A stretch of 62,144 nt of DNA from Pseudomonadota bacterium. Lineage in GTDB: Bacteria > Desulfobacterota > Desulfobulbia > Desulfobulbales > SURF-16. How positions within the stretch are numbered: position 1 is the stretch's first letter; every line of letters begins with the position of its first letter. Location of the stretch: NCBI GenBank assembly GCA_018816555.1, contig JAHIVT010000023.1:1-62144 (forward strand), in the 5' to 3' direction. Below the pieces are notes generated by a model that had not been told where the DNA came from, searched no databases, and was given only the letters and a program-made list of their open reading frames with translations. The translations under genes and the position numbers were made by a program. Below, in pieces: positions 1 through 7,543 of the stretch.

Positions 1-290
1 ACGTAGGCAGATGGCGTGCCCGAATAGGGGAAGAGGGTGTAATAGTAGGTGGTCTCGCCCTTCAGATCACCATCAATAAGCAGGTACTGAGCCTGGCCGT
101 CGGCAGTGAAACCGGTGGCGAAATCAGTGCCTTCGGCCACCACGACTCCATCTTTGGGGGAGATGGGAAAGGTCCTTTCCCGGCGCACCACCCTGATGCC
201 CGGATATCCGACCGGATCGGGGTTGGTCCAGGAAAGCGCTATCCTGTTGCCCTCAGGACAGGCTGATGCGGTTATCCCTGTGAGACGCAT
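1..290 (-). CDS. Fibronectin type III-like eCIS protein (partial, N-terminus only)
   Basis: The reading frame starts at an ATG at 290 and stays open to the window edge, so only about 96 N-terminal residues are visible. The translation begins MRLTGITASACPEGNRIALS and continues WTNPDPVGYPG, later YYYTLFPYSG, which is the pattern of a fibronectin type III beta-sandwich (first-strand tryptophan, late tyrosine corner). The start lies 2 bases after the stop of the baseplate J gene, so it is co-transcribed with the injection system. In related phage and eCIS clusters such domains occur in baseplate or fibre accessory proteins. That role is inferred from position, and the downstream part is not available. 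Confidence 0.7.
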   Translation of the reverse strand, partial: MRLTGITASACPEGNRIALSWTNPDPVGYPGIRVVRRERTFPISPKDGVVVAEGTDFATGFTADGQAQYLLIDGDLKGETTYYYTLFPYSGTPSAY

Positions 291-292
291 GG

Positions 293-1852
293 TCAGCTTT
301 CACCCTCGATAACGATTCTGATGCCCTTGGCATAGGCCGGAACATCGGCAGGAATGATGGGGATCTCGTTCTCCTTCATGGTGATCTTGCCGGTCGGGGC
401 GACATAACCCGCCGGCTGGTTCCGGCGCCTGAACTCGCTGATGGTGACATAATCCACCCCTTCCACCGCCTCGATGGCCTCGTAGAATTTGGAGAGATAG
501 ATGGTCTGGGCGAAATCCACATTATCAAAGGCCAGCAGGGCCGCCGCCGCGGTCATCACCTTTTCCTTGATATCCTCGTGGGGGTAGTAGCTTTTTACGC
601 CGATGGAGGCGGTGATGAAGAGCTTGACGTACTCCACGTCCTCGATGGTAATGATGGTGGTCACCGGCCGCTTGTCTTCAAAATAGGCCAGGAGGCCTGC
701 CTCCAGCACGTCGCTCACCCGGCCGCCGCCCTCGGGCGCCACAAACAGGGTGACCCTGTTCCAGCTGGAGGAGACGGCCCGCACCTTGCCCACCCCTTTG
801 AAGTCAAGGGCCAGGGCCTTGTAGTCATCCTCGGTGACGGCCCGTTTCAGGGAGCGGAACACGGCAGGGGCGTGCATGATCGCATGATCGATGCTCTCCC
901 GGTCCGCGCCGCCGGTGGCCGCCTCGGCGTTGGTCACCTTGATGCCGTTCAAGACGAGCTGGGAGGCGTCGACAATGGTCTGGATGGTGTCTGTTGGGGT
1001 GTTGCCCTTAAGGCCGCCGCCCACCCGGTAGGTGGCCCGGATGGTCGCGCCGCCCGCGGGTATGGCACCGAAGGCGCCGTCGCCGAAGATGACGGTGGAA
1101 ACGTTCTGATCGTCGATCTCAACCGTGTAGTCTTTTTGCTTCTCCCGGCTGAAGGCCAGGCTTTCCTGCAGGGTCCACTCGTCGATGGTCTCCCCCAGAC
1201 TGGTGGTGATGATGATGTCCCGGTTGATCTTCTGGGTGGCCCCGGCGGAGCGCAGGATGAGGCCGGCATGGGCCAGGGTGAAACGTTGATTCTTGCTGCC
1301 GTCGGAAAAGCCGATGATCTCGTTTTTCACCAGCCGTCCTTCCTCCACCGGCAAACCTTTGAAGTATTTCTTATGGGTTGTCGGATCAACGGTCAGGGTG
1401 CCGCAGTTAATCACCAGGTTGTCTTCCCGGCTGTATTCAAAGCGGACACTGGGTTTATCCTTCTGGCTTTTGGTGGCAAAGGCATCGCCGCGGCGGATGG
1501 TGATAGTGGCAGTGCAGGCGGCCGGAATGGTCAGGTCAAGGGTGGTGGAGGCGGGAGACGCCGTGGCCAGCCGGTAGCCGATCAGTTTCAGATGATCGAT
1601 GACGCTTCGTCTGCTCTGGGCTGTTCCCAGGAAGCTCTCGTTGGCCACCCGGTCCTGGTAGTAGCTGAGGATGTCGCCCATGTGGGCAAAGAGCTGCAGC
1701 AGGACATTGCCGAAGTCGGCCTCCGAGGTATAGCTTTTCCACTCCGGCAGCCGGGCTGGAATGAGTTCCCGCATGGACTGCAGCAGACTGTCATAGTCGC
1801 GGGCCATGTAGTCCACAATTGTGTGTTCGTCTATCTTCTTGATCTCTGCCAT
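293..1852 (-). CDS. Baseplate J-like protein (Afp11/T4 gp6-type baseplate wedge)
   Basis: 519 residues. The N-terminus (residues about 8-75, with YMARDYDSLLQSMREL and LLQLFAHMGDILSYYQDR) is characteristic of the putative baseplate assembly proteins of the J family found in eCIS and T6SS-like particles. The middle carries VIFGDGAFGAIPAGGATIRA, the conserved J-family loop with a GDG-x-FG-x-x-P core. It would form the wedge ring joining the hub to the sheath-triggering machinery in the cytoplasmically assembled particle. The ATG is preceded by AGGATGAC. It follows gp25 after an 88-base octamer-repeat array. Only one J protein is visible; Afp-type systems usually have two. Confidence 0.9.
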   Translation of the reverse strand: MAEIKKIDEHTIVDYMARDYDSLLQSMRELIPARLPEWKSYTSEADFGNVLLQLFAHMGDILSYYQDRVANESFLGTAQSRRSVIDHLKLIGYRLATASPASTTLDLTIPAACTATITIRRGDAFATKSQKDKPSVRFEYSREDNLVINCGTLTVDPTTHKKYFKGLPVEEGRLVKNEIIGFSDGSKNQRFTLAHAGLILRSAGATQKINRDIIITTSLGETIDEWTLQESLAFSREKQKDYTVEIDDQNVSTVIFGDGAFGAIPAGGATIRATYRVGGGLKGNTPTDTIQTIVDASQLVLNGIKVTNAEAATGGADRESIDHAIMHAPAVFRSLKRAVTEDDYKALALDFKGVGKVRAVSSSWNRVTLFVAPEGGGRVSDVLEAGLLAYFEDKRPVTTIITIEDVEYVKLFITASIGVKSYYPHEDIKEKVMTAAAALLAFDNVDFAQTIYLSKFYEAIEAVEGVDYVTISEFRRRNQPAGYVAPTGKITMKENEIPIIPADVPAYAKGIRIVIEGES

Positions 1853-1877
1853 ATTTTGTCATCCTTTGGCTGACAGG

Positions 1878-1965
1878 CGTTCCAGCGTGCAAACGTTCCA
1901 GCGTTCCAATGTTGAAGCGCTTAAACGTTTAAACGCTGGAACGTTTAAGCGCTTGAACGTTTCAT
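1878..1965. repeat. Octamer repeat array with a perfect 15-bp inverted repeat, between gp25 and baseplate J
   Basis: Eleven consecutive 8-bp units of the general form CGTTYMAR (for example CGTTCCAG, CGTTTAAA, CGTTTAAG) fill the gap between gp25 and the baseplate J gene. Within it, 1915-1929 (AAGCGCTTAAACGTT) and 1940-1954 (AACGTTTAAGCGCTT) are perfect inverted copies around a 10-base loop, so the transcript could form a strong hairpin directly after the gp25 stop codon. It lacks the T-tract of a simple terminator. It may alter mRNA stability or stoichiometry, or be a selfish satellite. Confidence 0.85.
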
Positions 1966-2330
1966 CTAAAATGTATCCGCACCGTCTCCCGGCTCAAATC
2001 CTGTCTTTTGGTATAGGAGATCTCCACGGTGATGGTCTCCTCCCGGGACTCCACCTCAATGCCGTCGACGATGATGTCCTCATCCAGCCAGCGGGCCAGG
2101 GCCTGGCCGATGGTGAACTCCATGGCTGCGGCAAGAATGGTGTTGTTGGCCTCAAAGACCAGATTAAAAATGCCGCAGCCGAATTCAGGCATGTTCACCC
2201 GTTCGCCGGGCGCGGTAAAGAGCACCTGGATGATCTTGCCCCGGATGGCCTCGTCGCCGCCGCTGGCGCTGATGCCACCAGCCTTGTTCACCGCAAAGGG
2301 GAAACCGAAGGTGCTCAGGTCATCTGCCAT
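1962..2330 (-). CDS. GPW/gp25 family baseplate protein (Afp9-like)
   Basis: 122 residues, the usual size for gp25-like proteins. It shows the family layout: STFGFPFAVN near the N-terminus, then ERVNMPEFGCGIFNLVFEAN (the R-x-x-x-P-E-x-G conserved core) and the C-terminal DIIVDGIEVESREETITVEI strand pair. gp25 proteins are lysozyme-fold-derived wedge components that nucleate sheath assembly on the baseplate. The ATG at 2330 follows GGAGTAACAGCC, giving a usable ribosome-binding site, and it starts 5 bases after the 116-residue gene ends. The coding end runs into the first bases of the octamer array. Confidence 0.92.
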   Translation of the reverse strand: MADDLSTFGFPFAVNKAGGISASGGDEAIRGKIIQVLFTAPGERVNMPEFGCGIFNLVFEANNTILAAAMEFTIGQALARWLDEDIIVDGIEVESREETITVEISYTKRQDLSRETVRIHFR

Positions 2331-2335
2331 GGCTG

Positions 2336-2686
2336 TTACTCCACATGTCCCTGTCCTGCCTGATAATTGGTCTCAATAAATTCCAGATCCGCATCTTCCG
2401 CCGCAATGGCAACAGTGTGCGAATGGGCGCTGGGGGTTGCCGTGCCGGTGGTGCCCTGCACGCTCACCTTGTCGATGGTCTTGATCTTTTTGATCTCCAT
2501 ATTGGACTTGATATGGCTGACCACCCCATGGGCGATGGCAAAGGAGAGCTTTTTCCAGCTGCTGCGGATATCCGTCATCTGCTCTTCGCTTGTGCCGTCA
2601 ATGGGCTCCATGACCTGGCGGATCTTGTCGTAGATCGCCTTGGTCATGCCCTGGGTGGCGTTTTCATCGCCGATAATCAGCCCCAT
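2336..2686 (-). CDS. Uncharacterised eCIS protein, 116 aa
   Basis: No family recognised with confidence. The 116-residue product is helical in its first two thirds (AIYDKIRQVMEPIDGTSEEQ, SSWKKLSFAIAHGVVSHI) and ends in a Ser/Thr/Gly-rich stretch with SAHSHTVAIAAEDADLEF, which reads like beta-strands. It sits between the spike and gp25, where many eCIS loci carry the PAAR-like tip protein (Afp10 position nearby). It has no obvious PAAR repeat pattern, so it is not called PAAR. GGTGGAG precedes the ATG, and it starts 3 bases after the spike gene. A spike-associated or spike-tip adaptor role is inferred from position only. Confidence 0.85.
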   Translation of the reverse strand: MGLIIGDENATQGMTKAIYDKIRQVMEPIDGTSEEQMTDIRSSWKKLSFAIAHGVVSHIKSNMEIKKIKTIDKVSVQGTTGTATPSAHSHTVAIAAEDADLEFIETNYQAGQGHVE

Positions 2687-2689
2687 GGT

Positions 2690-3625
2690 CTACTCCACCT
2701 TTATTTTTTTTGACAGAAAATTGTTGTTCATGCCGGTGACGGCCATGATGAGATCACCCATGTTGGCCGGGAAAAGCGGGGTCGGCGCCCCCAGATTCCC
2801 GATATGCTGATGGGTCAGCAGCCAGGTTATCAGCCCTTCCATGCAAACCCGGCCGGTGCCGGCATTGATTTTCACTCCGGGGCCTGCCGGGAAACCGCTC
2901 ATGGCATCCATCTTGATGGTGTTGCCGCTGGCGTCGCTGAGCTGCACACCCTGGCCGTCCATCTTGATCTCATTGCCATTGGCGTCGGTGCCCTTGATGC
3001 CGGAGCTGTCCATTTTGATCTCATTGCCCGACTTGTCGGTGCAGGTGATGCCCGAGTTGTCCAGCAACATCTGGTTGCCATTGGCATCCTCAAGGGTGAT
3101 GGTGCCGGCCCCGTCATGTATGGTGATGCCGTTGGCATCCAGGGTGATGACATGGCTGTTGACCGCCTCGACAATGGTGATCATCTCCTCGCCGTCCTTG
3201 TCCTCGAACTGGATGGAGTGGCCCTTGACGGTTTTGATGATCTTGCGGGTGGGCGGGTCCTGCACGCTGCCCTGCTCCGTGCCGTCGGCATCATTGGCTT
3301 TGGGCAGTTCGCTCTCACCGTCCGGCTTGCTCCAGAAGGTGCCCACCCAGATGGGGAACTCCAGATCCCCCTCTTCAAACTCCACCCAGACCCCGGCATT
3401 CACCTCGGGGATGAACAGCATGCCCTGGTTCATCTCGCCGCCGTATGGCACGCAGGGCGCGGCCCAGCCGCTGACAATGTCATTGCCGAGAATGCTGGGC
3501 ACCTTGAGTTTTAAGCGGCCCAGCTGCTCGGGGTCGGTGTTGTCCACCACGATACCACGGTATTTGCCGTAATAGCGGTGTTCCACCTTGTCGACCAGTC
3601 TGGAAACGATCTTTTCAAGTGACAA
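2690..3625 (-). CDS. Phage baseplate assembly protein V / gp5-type spike (Afp8 C-terminal equivalent)
   Basis: 311 residues. Residues about 20-110 form the gp5/VgrG OB-fold (YYGKYRGIVVDNTDPEQLGR, then MLFIPEVNAGVWVEFEEGDL and FPIWVGTFW). Residues about 140-240 contain repeated beta-helix units such as SGNEIKMDSSGIKGTD, NGNEIKMDGQGVQLSD and SGNTIKMD, the trimeric needle that punctures membranes. The hub (gp27-like) part is a separate upstream gene, unlike fused Afp8/VgrG. The start is TTG at 3625, chosen because AAGGAG lies six bases upstream and no better start is nearby. No lysozyme domain and no effector extension are present. Confidence 0.92.
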   Translation of the reverse strand: MSLEKIVSRLVDKVEHRYYGKYRGIVVDNTDPEQLGRLKLKVPSILGNDIVSGWAAPCVPYGGEMNQGMLFIPEVNAGVWVEFEEGDLEFPIWVGTFWSKPDGESELPKANDADGTEQGSVQDPPTRKIIKTVKGHSIQFEDKDGEEMITIVEAVNSHVITLDANGITIHDGAGTITLEDANGNQMLLDNSGITCTDKSGNEIKMDSSGIKGTDANGNEIKMDGQGVQLSDASGNTIKMDAMSGFPAGPGVKINAGTGRVCMEGLITWLLTHQHIGNLGAPTPLFPANMGDLIMAVTGMNNNFLSKKIKVE

Positions 3626-3645
3626 GTGAGCTCCTTAAAAAATAA

Positions 3646-3749
3646 CGTTCAAGCGTTCAAGCGTTCAAGTGTTTAAGTGTTTAAGTGTTTAAGCGTTCAA
3701 GCGTTTAAGTGTTTAAGCGTTCAAACGTTTCAACGTTCAAACGTTTCGG
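3646..3749. repeat. Second octamer repeat array, between the hub and spike genes
   Basis: Thirteen back-to-back 8-bp units, of types CGTTCAAG, TGTTTAAG, CGTTTAAG and CGTTCAAA, run from 3646 to 3749 with variation mostly at unit positions 1, 5 and 8. The array separates the gp27-like hub gene from the spike gene. It extends into the last codons of the hub gene: the hub stop TGA (3730-3732) and the terminal Thr-Phe-Glu-Arg codons are repeat sequence. It is the same family as the array at 1878-1965 but here mainly direct repeats. Confidence 0.85.
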
Positions 3750-4821
3750 CCCCGGTGGGCAGCAGGGCGTTGCGTTTTACCTTAAAGATCTGCCGGTAGC
3801 CGTTCTCGGTGAAAACGTGGGTGACGTGGCTGACGTAGTAGACCCCGCTGTATGTCTCACCAATCCCCCTGATGGTCACTGTTTTCCTCGCTTTGAGCAC
3901 ATGGCCGTACTGGTTGGCGGTGGTTTCACCTTCCCCTTCCACAAACCATTCGCCCTGATGGTACAGTTCCCGGCACAGCGCCGTCATCTCCGGCGTGCCG
4001 GTGGCCGCGGTGCGGCTGACGAAAATCTTGGCCGGATCCATGCCCGGACCGAGATGGCTTTGCGCATCCTCAGCCCCCAGGGCTGTCTGTTCGCTGGCGG
4101 TGGCCTCGGCCTCCAGTACCTCCTTGCTGGCCCGGTCGATCTGGAACATGGCCACATTGGCCGGAGTCAGGGCATTGACCGCAAGCGCGAAACGGTTGAC
4201 CGTGGTCTCGCTGCCGAAGTGCACGGACAGCACCGGCTGGGGCGGATCATCCAGCCGCGGTTTGCGGAAATAGGCCGTGTCGCCCTCCACATAACATTCA
4301 AAGCCGTTGCGCAGCGCCAGCCGTTTCAGGAACTGCATATCCGTCTCCCGCTGGATGATGGTGGACAACGCCTCGTCATGAATCACCTCGGTGTCCTCCA
4401 CCTCGGGCAGCAGGCCGTAGGCGGCGAAGATCTCCGAGGCGATGTCGCTGTCTTTCTTGTTCGGCCAGTCCTTGAGCTTGTCTTCCCGGTCCATAAGCAC
4501 ACTGGCGTCCATGCCCCACACCTCCAGCACGCACCGTGCCGGGTCGTCGTCAAATTGCGGCCTGACATGGGTGATGTAGCCGGACATCAGTTCCTCGTCA
4601 GACTCGGCAAGTCCTGCGCGGATGCTCACCTGCTTCCAGATCCGCAAACGCTCGTCATCAAGAATGCCCCATGAGCCCCCCTGGTCCAGCAGCAGGGAAA
4701 ACTGCAGGCGGAACATGCTGGCCAGCTCAATGTCATGTTCAACCTCAAGACTGATGAGCCGGGGATAAAGGTCGCCGGCCTCGGCACCGTCGATCTCGAT
4801 AATAAGATTCTCGTTCTCCAT
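3730..4821 (-). CDS. gpD/gp27-like tail hub protein
   Basis: 363 residues with the late-control-D/gp27 pattern: N-terminal beta-rich part with LISLEVEHDIELASMFRLQF, then SIRAGLAESDEELMSGYITH, the STIIQRETDMQFLKRLALRN motif typical of VgrG/gpD hubs, and a C-terminal TVTIRGIGETYSGVYYVSHV strand region. It would form the trimeric hub that holds the spike at the tube base. The last residues (GAETFER) and the stop are encoded inside the octamer array, so the original C-terminus may have been altered by repeat insertion. It lies 9 bases downstream of the LysM gene. Confidence 0.9.
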   Translation of the reverse strand: MENENLIIEIDGAEAGDLYPRLISLEVEHDIELASMFRLQFSLLLDQGGSWGILDDERLRIWKQVSIRAGLAESDEELMSGYITHVRPQFDDDPARCVLEVWGMDASVLMDREDKLKDWPNKKDSDIASEIFAAYGLLPEVEDTEVIHDEALSTIIQRETDMQFLKRLALRNGFECYVEGDTAYFRKPRLDDPPQPVLSVHFGSETTVNRFALAVNALTPANVAMFQIDRASKEVLEAEATASEQTALGAEDAQSHLGPGMDPAKIFVSRTAATGTPEMTALCRELYHQGEWFVEGEGETTANQYGHVLKARKTVTIRGIGETYSGVYYVSHVTHVFTENGYRQIFKVKRNALLPTGAETFER

Positions 4822-4830
4822 GTCAGTCTT

Positions 4831-5421
4831 TTACGCCGGCGCATCCGGCGGGATAATGATCTGCCTGCCTATCCTGCCCCTGTTTTCCGGGGTGCCCGCG
4901 ACAAACCCCGACGCGTTGATGGCCGTGGTCAGCGCATCAATGGTGATGGTGAGGCTGTTGTAATCAATGATCACCGCACGCAGATAGCTCTGGTCCGCCA
5001 CGGGAATCTCCTCCCCGGCCACGGTCAGGGTGTATTCCCTGAGCAGCACCTTTTCCTCAAACTGGTAACTTACGATACCGATCAGGGCCGAGAATTTCCC
5101 GGCCAGCACGCTCCAGGGCGGTTCTCCTGACTCGTCATCGTGACCCAGGGAAATGCTCACACATTTTGTGACGCCTGCGCCGAGCAGATCAAGGGGCGAG
5201 AAGAACTCCGTATTGCCGTCAACAATTCGCCACCACTTGCGCGGGGCCTTGTAATATTTGTATGCCAGGTGATCAAGACGGTCACCCTGCTCGATGGTGT
5301 GCAGAAAGGTGCCGTCTGTTTCCGGCGCGGCCCGCAAGGTCAGGGACTTGAACCTGCGGCCCTTGGCATCGATGGTCACCGCGAACGGCTGTTGTCTGTA
5401 ACGTGAGTTTTTGAAAAACAT
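4831..5421 (-). CDS. LysM-domain baseplate/tail protein (gpX-like)
   Basis: 196 residues. Residues about 38-72 (HTIEQGDRLDHLAYKYYKAP then RKWWRIVDGN) form a LysM-like domain of the phage gpX type found in tail hubs. The rest is beta-rich with no recognised motif, ending in a proline-rich IIIPPDAPA tail. In Afp7/Pvc7-type proteins the LysM domain is usually fused to the CIS tube domain. Here it is a separate gene whose ATG begins 3 bases after the CIS_tube stop, consistent with a split of an ancestral fusion or an unfused state. It probably links the tube-initiating layer with the hub. Confidence 0.88.
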   Translation of the reverse strand: MFFKNSRYRQQPFAVTIDAKGRRFKSLTLRAAPETDGTFLHTIEQGDRLDHLAYKYYKAPRKWWRIVDGNTEFFSPLDLLGAGVTKCVSISLGHDDESGEPPWSVLAGKFSALIGIVSYQFEEKVLLREYTLTVAGEEIPVADQSYLRAVIIDYNSLTITIDALTTAINASGFVAGTPENRGRIGRQIIIPPDAPA

Positions 5422-5424
5422 GGC

Positions 5425-6171
5425 TTATCCCGGAATCACCACATCGGTAATATTGATGAGATTGGTCACATTGAGTACCGACATGACCTCCTTCATCGCC
5501 TTTGAATACTTGAACACCGGGTTCGGACCCTCGATCACCGTGAGACTCACCGCCACGCTTGCCCGGATGGGGTTGAGGTCCGTACTGAACTCCGTCTCCG
5601 TGATGTTCATGCTGTTGATGTTCACCGGCAGCACCCGTTTGCGGCCCCAGATAAAGAGGATCATGGGAGGGTTCTCCCCGCGGGTGAAGGAGAAGCCGCC
5701 CGCTGAGCCCAGCAGCGAACCCAGCGCCGCGCCCAGCATGCTTTCGCTCTTGGGATAGACCATGAGTTCCAGGGTGCAGAGCTGGGGCATGATGCCGAAC
5801 TGCTCGGTGATGGGATCGCCGTCATTGAGCTTGTCTGTTGCGTCAAGGCGGATGTCAAAGGTGATGGTCTCCTCGCCCACCTTCACCTGCTGTTGTCGCT
5901 GCAGCTCCAGCAGATCGGAGAACTCCTCCCTCTGGTGAAACTGCCTGAGCGTCGATCCGCTGGTAGCCAGCCTGGTCCTTCTGGCCTCCTCGGTCTCGCC
6001 TGCCGGCGCGGTCTGGGCCGGGGCATTGGGCACGGCAAAGGTCAGACTGCGGTTGCGCACCAGCTGCACCGGGTTGAACTGGAACGGCACAATCAGCGGT
6101 GGGATGCTGAGCCCGTACTCCACAAAGGCACCCCGCAGAATTTTTGGTTTATTGGAAAAGCCGCCGGACAT
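5425..6171 (-). CDS. Contractile injection system tube protein, CIS_tube domain (Afp7 N-terminal-like)
   Basis: 248 residues with the CIS_tube layout: an N-terminal PLIVPFQFNPVQLVRNRSLT segment (the conserved FQFNP-x-x-L box), a polar linker with QFHQREEFSDLLELQRQQQV, then ETITFDIRLDATDKLNDGDP and a C-terminal MNITETEFSTDLNPIRASVA segment. These proteins form the first tube-like layer between hub and tube. AAGGAATTTAC supports the ATG at 6171. It is the first gene after a 136-base gap with a REP-like palindrome and is followed immediately by the LysM gene, which is normally its C-terminal domain. Confidence 0.9.
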   Translation of the reverse strand: MSGGFSNKPKILRGAFVEYGLSIPPLIVPFQFNPVQLVRNRSLTFAVPNAPAQTAPAGETEEARRTRLATSGSTLRQFHQREEFSDLLELQRQQQVKVGEETITFDIRLDATDKLNDGDPITEQFGIMPQLCTLELMVYPKSESMLGAALGSLLGSAGGFSFTRGENPPMILFIWGRKRVLPVNINSMNITETEFSTDLNPIRASVAVSLTVIEGPNPVFKYSKAMKEVMSVLNVTNLINITDVVIPG

Positions 6172-6239
6172 GTAAATTCCTTATTAATCTTTATTTTATA
6201 GGGCGGGCATATATGGCCGCTCAGTAACTGCTTTCCACA

Positions 6240-6259
6240 GGGCGGTTCGCGAACCGCCC
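6240..6259. repeat. REP-like perfect 20-bp palindrome
   Basis: GGGCGGTTCGCGAACCGCCC is a perfect palindrome in the gap between the 132-residue gene and the CIS_tube gene. Just after it, at about 6275-6300, are three near-copies of AATGCCT. A decayed relative of the palindrome is present at 28601-28619 (GGGCGGTTCGTGAATCGCC), so it is likely a dispersed REP-type element. It could also form a hairpin in the operon mRNA. Confidence 0.75.
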
Positions 6260-6306
6260 CTACTTCCTGCATTTAACTAATGCCTAATGCCTTATGCCTC
6301 TTGGCT

Positions 6307-6705
6307 TTACAACATGATCCCCTGCAAACGATCGAGGATGGCCTGCAAAGGATGCCTGTTTTCCGGCGCCAAGGCATCACGCATCAGGTTCAGGGTCTGC
6401 AGGGTCTCTTCGGTCAATCCCAGATAGCAATAGCCAAGTCTGTCATTTGTCCGGAACTCCATGCTGTAGCCGAACTTATCCTTATGGGAGAGCACGTCGA
6501 TTTCCAGCCCGCGCTGCTCCAGGATGTCAAACAGGCTCTTGTATTCTTCGCGGCTGATCACCGCATTGCCCCAGAAAGGTTTGTCCACAAGCCGTTCCCG
6601 GCGCGAGGCCGAGACCAGATGTGCCCGGTAGAACGGTTTGTCTTCGTGGCCGTTCCAGAGGAGGCGCACCGAGAAATCCTGGCTGTTTTTCAGCTGATCA
6701 TGCAT
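6307..6705 (-). CDS. Uncharacterised eCIS-locus protein, 132 aa
   Basis: No family recognised. The 132-residue protein is soluble, with no signal peptide or membrane segment. It reads as a small alpha/beta domain (DFSVRLLWNGHEDKPFYRAH, VISREEYKSLFDILEQRGLE, TNDRLGYCYLGLTEETLQTL). It lies 42 bases after the candidate cargo gene on the same strand and in the operon. This position beside a putative cargo gene would suit a loading chaperone, an immunity-type protein or a structural accessory. That is inference only. Confidence 0.8.
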   Translation of the reverse strand: MHDQLKNSQDFSVRLLWNGHEDKPFYRAHLVSASRRERLVDKPFWGNAVISREEYKSLFDILEQRGLEIDVLSHKDKFGYSMEFRTNDRLGYCYLGLTEETLQTLNLMRDALAPENRHPLQAILDRLQGIML

Positions 6706-6747
6706 GGTGGCAATCCCATATATATTTTACTTTGCCCATTACTCTCC

Positions 6748-7530
6748 TCAATTAAAGGTCCAGCCCGGAAACTCAGACCGCAGGGTGGACTGGTGAGTGC
6801 CTACCAGCCCTCCCCCTGGACTGGTGGGGCTATGGGGCGTTACCTTCCCTGTCGTGTCGATGGAAAAGCCGTAGGACAGGGAATCGAGCCGGCTCACCGT
6901 GGCGCCGTTCACGCCGTTCAGCGACAATACCGCATTCCAGTTGGTCGTGCCCGCGGCCGGAGCATTGCGGGAGGGATGATCAATAAAGGTGGTCGGCCTG
7001 GCCGCTGCCTCGGCGTCGGTCCAGTAAAAGGGTTTGGTGTCATCATTGGGCCGCGGATCAACATAGGGTGAGGTGGTCCCGCCCAGGGGCACATTGGTAT
7101 CGATGGTCTGGGTCCAGCGGTAGCCGTCCGGATAGTCGGCAGAGCTGGTGCCGTTGGTGATTTCCACCTGGATGCCTACTCCCGTTGCCTCGGCGGCAAA
7201 GGAGGTGAGGGAGGCGTTCTGGTCCTGTTCGCCGGTGGTCTGGCCGGTACTCTTGTCCGGCAGTCGCGGCGCAAACGAACCGTTACTGTTCATCTGCTCA
7301 GTTGCCATATCGGCCGAGAAGTGTGTCAGCCGGATACTGGGCAGGGACTGCCCGGTATCATGGTTTTTATCTCCCATGGCCTGCATGGCATAATTGCCGA
7401 CCGACCGCTGCAGGGATTGGCCTGCGGGAGGCAGGGTGTATGCAGGGGTAGTGGCAGCGCCGGTGATATTGCGGCTCTTGCCCTGGTTTTCGTGATCTCG
7501 TTTCTGTTTCGTATTTCGTGGGGCAAACAT
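6748..7530 (-). CDS. Candidate eCIS cargo/associated protein with LQRSVGN motif
   Basis: 260 residues from the ATG at 7530, chosen because GGAGGAA lies six bases upstream. An in-frame start at 7584 would overlap the ATPase gene. The N-terminus is basic and disordered (FAPRNTKQKRDHENQGKSRN), followed by QSLQRSVGNYAMQAMG. This closely resembles the LQRSIGNRAVQ-type motif at the N-terminus of DUF4157 and other eCIS-associated proteins. No HExxH protease motif is present. The C-terminal half is a compact domain with DYPDGYRWTQTIDTNVPLGG, YVDPRPNDDTKPFYWTDAEA and TTNWNAVLSLNGVNG. It lies directly downstream of the AAA+ ATPase that in such systems is linked to cargo loading. The activity of the C-terminal domain is unknown. 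Confidence 0.88.
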   Translation of the reverse strand: MFAPRNTKQKRDHENQGKSRNITGAATTPAYTLPPAGQSLQRSVGNYAMQAMGDKNHDTGQSLPSIRLTHFSADMATEQMNSNGSFAPRLPDKSTGQTTGEQDQNASLTSFAAEATGVGIQVEITNGTSSADYPDGYRWTQTIDTNVPLGGTTSPYVDPRPNDDTKPFYWTDAEAAARPTTFIDHPSRNAPAAGTTNWNAVLSLNGVNGATVSRLDSLSYGFSIDTTGKVTPHSPTSPGGGLVGTHQSTLRSEFPGWTFN

Positions 7531-7543
7531 TAAAGATTCCTCC

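Noticed and set aside
578-1873. Long plus-strand open frame antisense to the baseplate J gene
   Set aside because: Composition is Gly/His/Asp/Val-rich shadow sequence; the minus strand encodes a clear J-family protein with a ribosome-binding site.
1878-3749. CRISPR array for the octamer repeats
   Set aside because: Units are 8 bp with no spacers of unique sequence and no cas genes.
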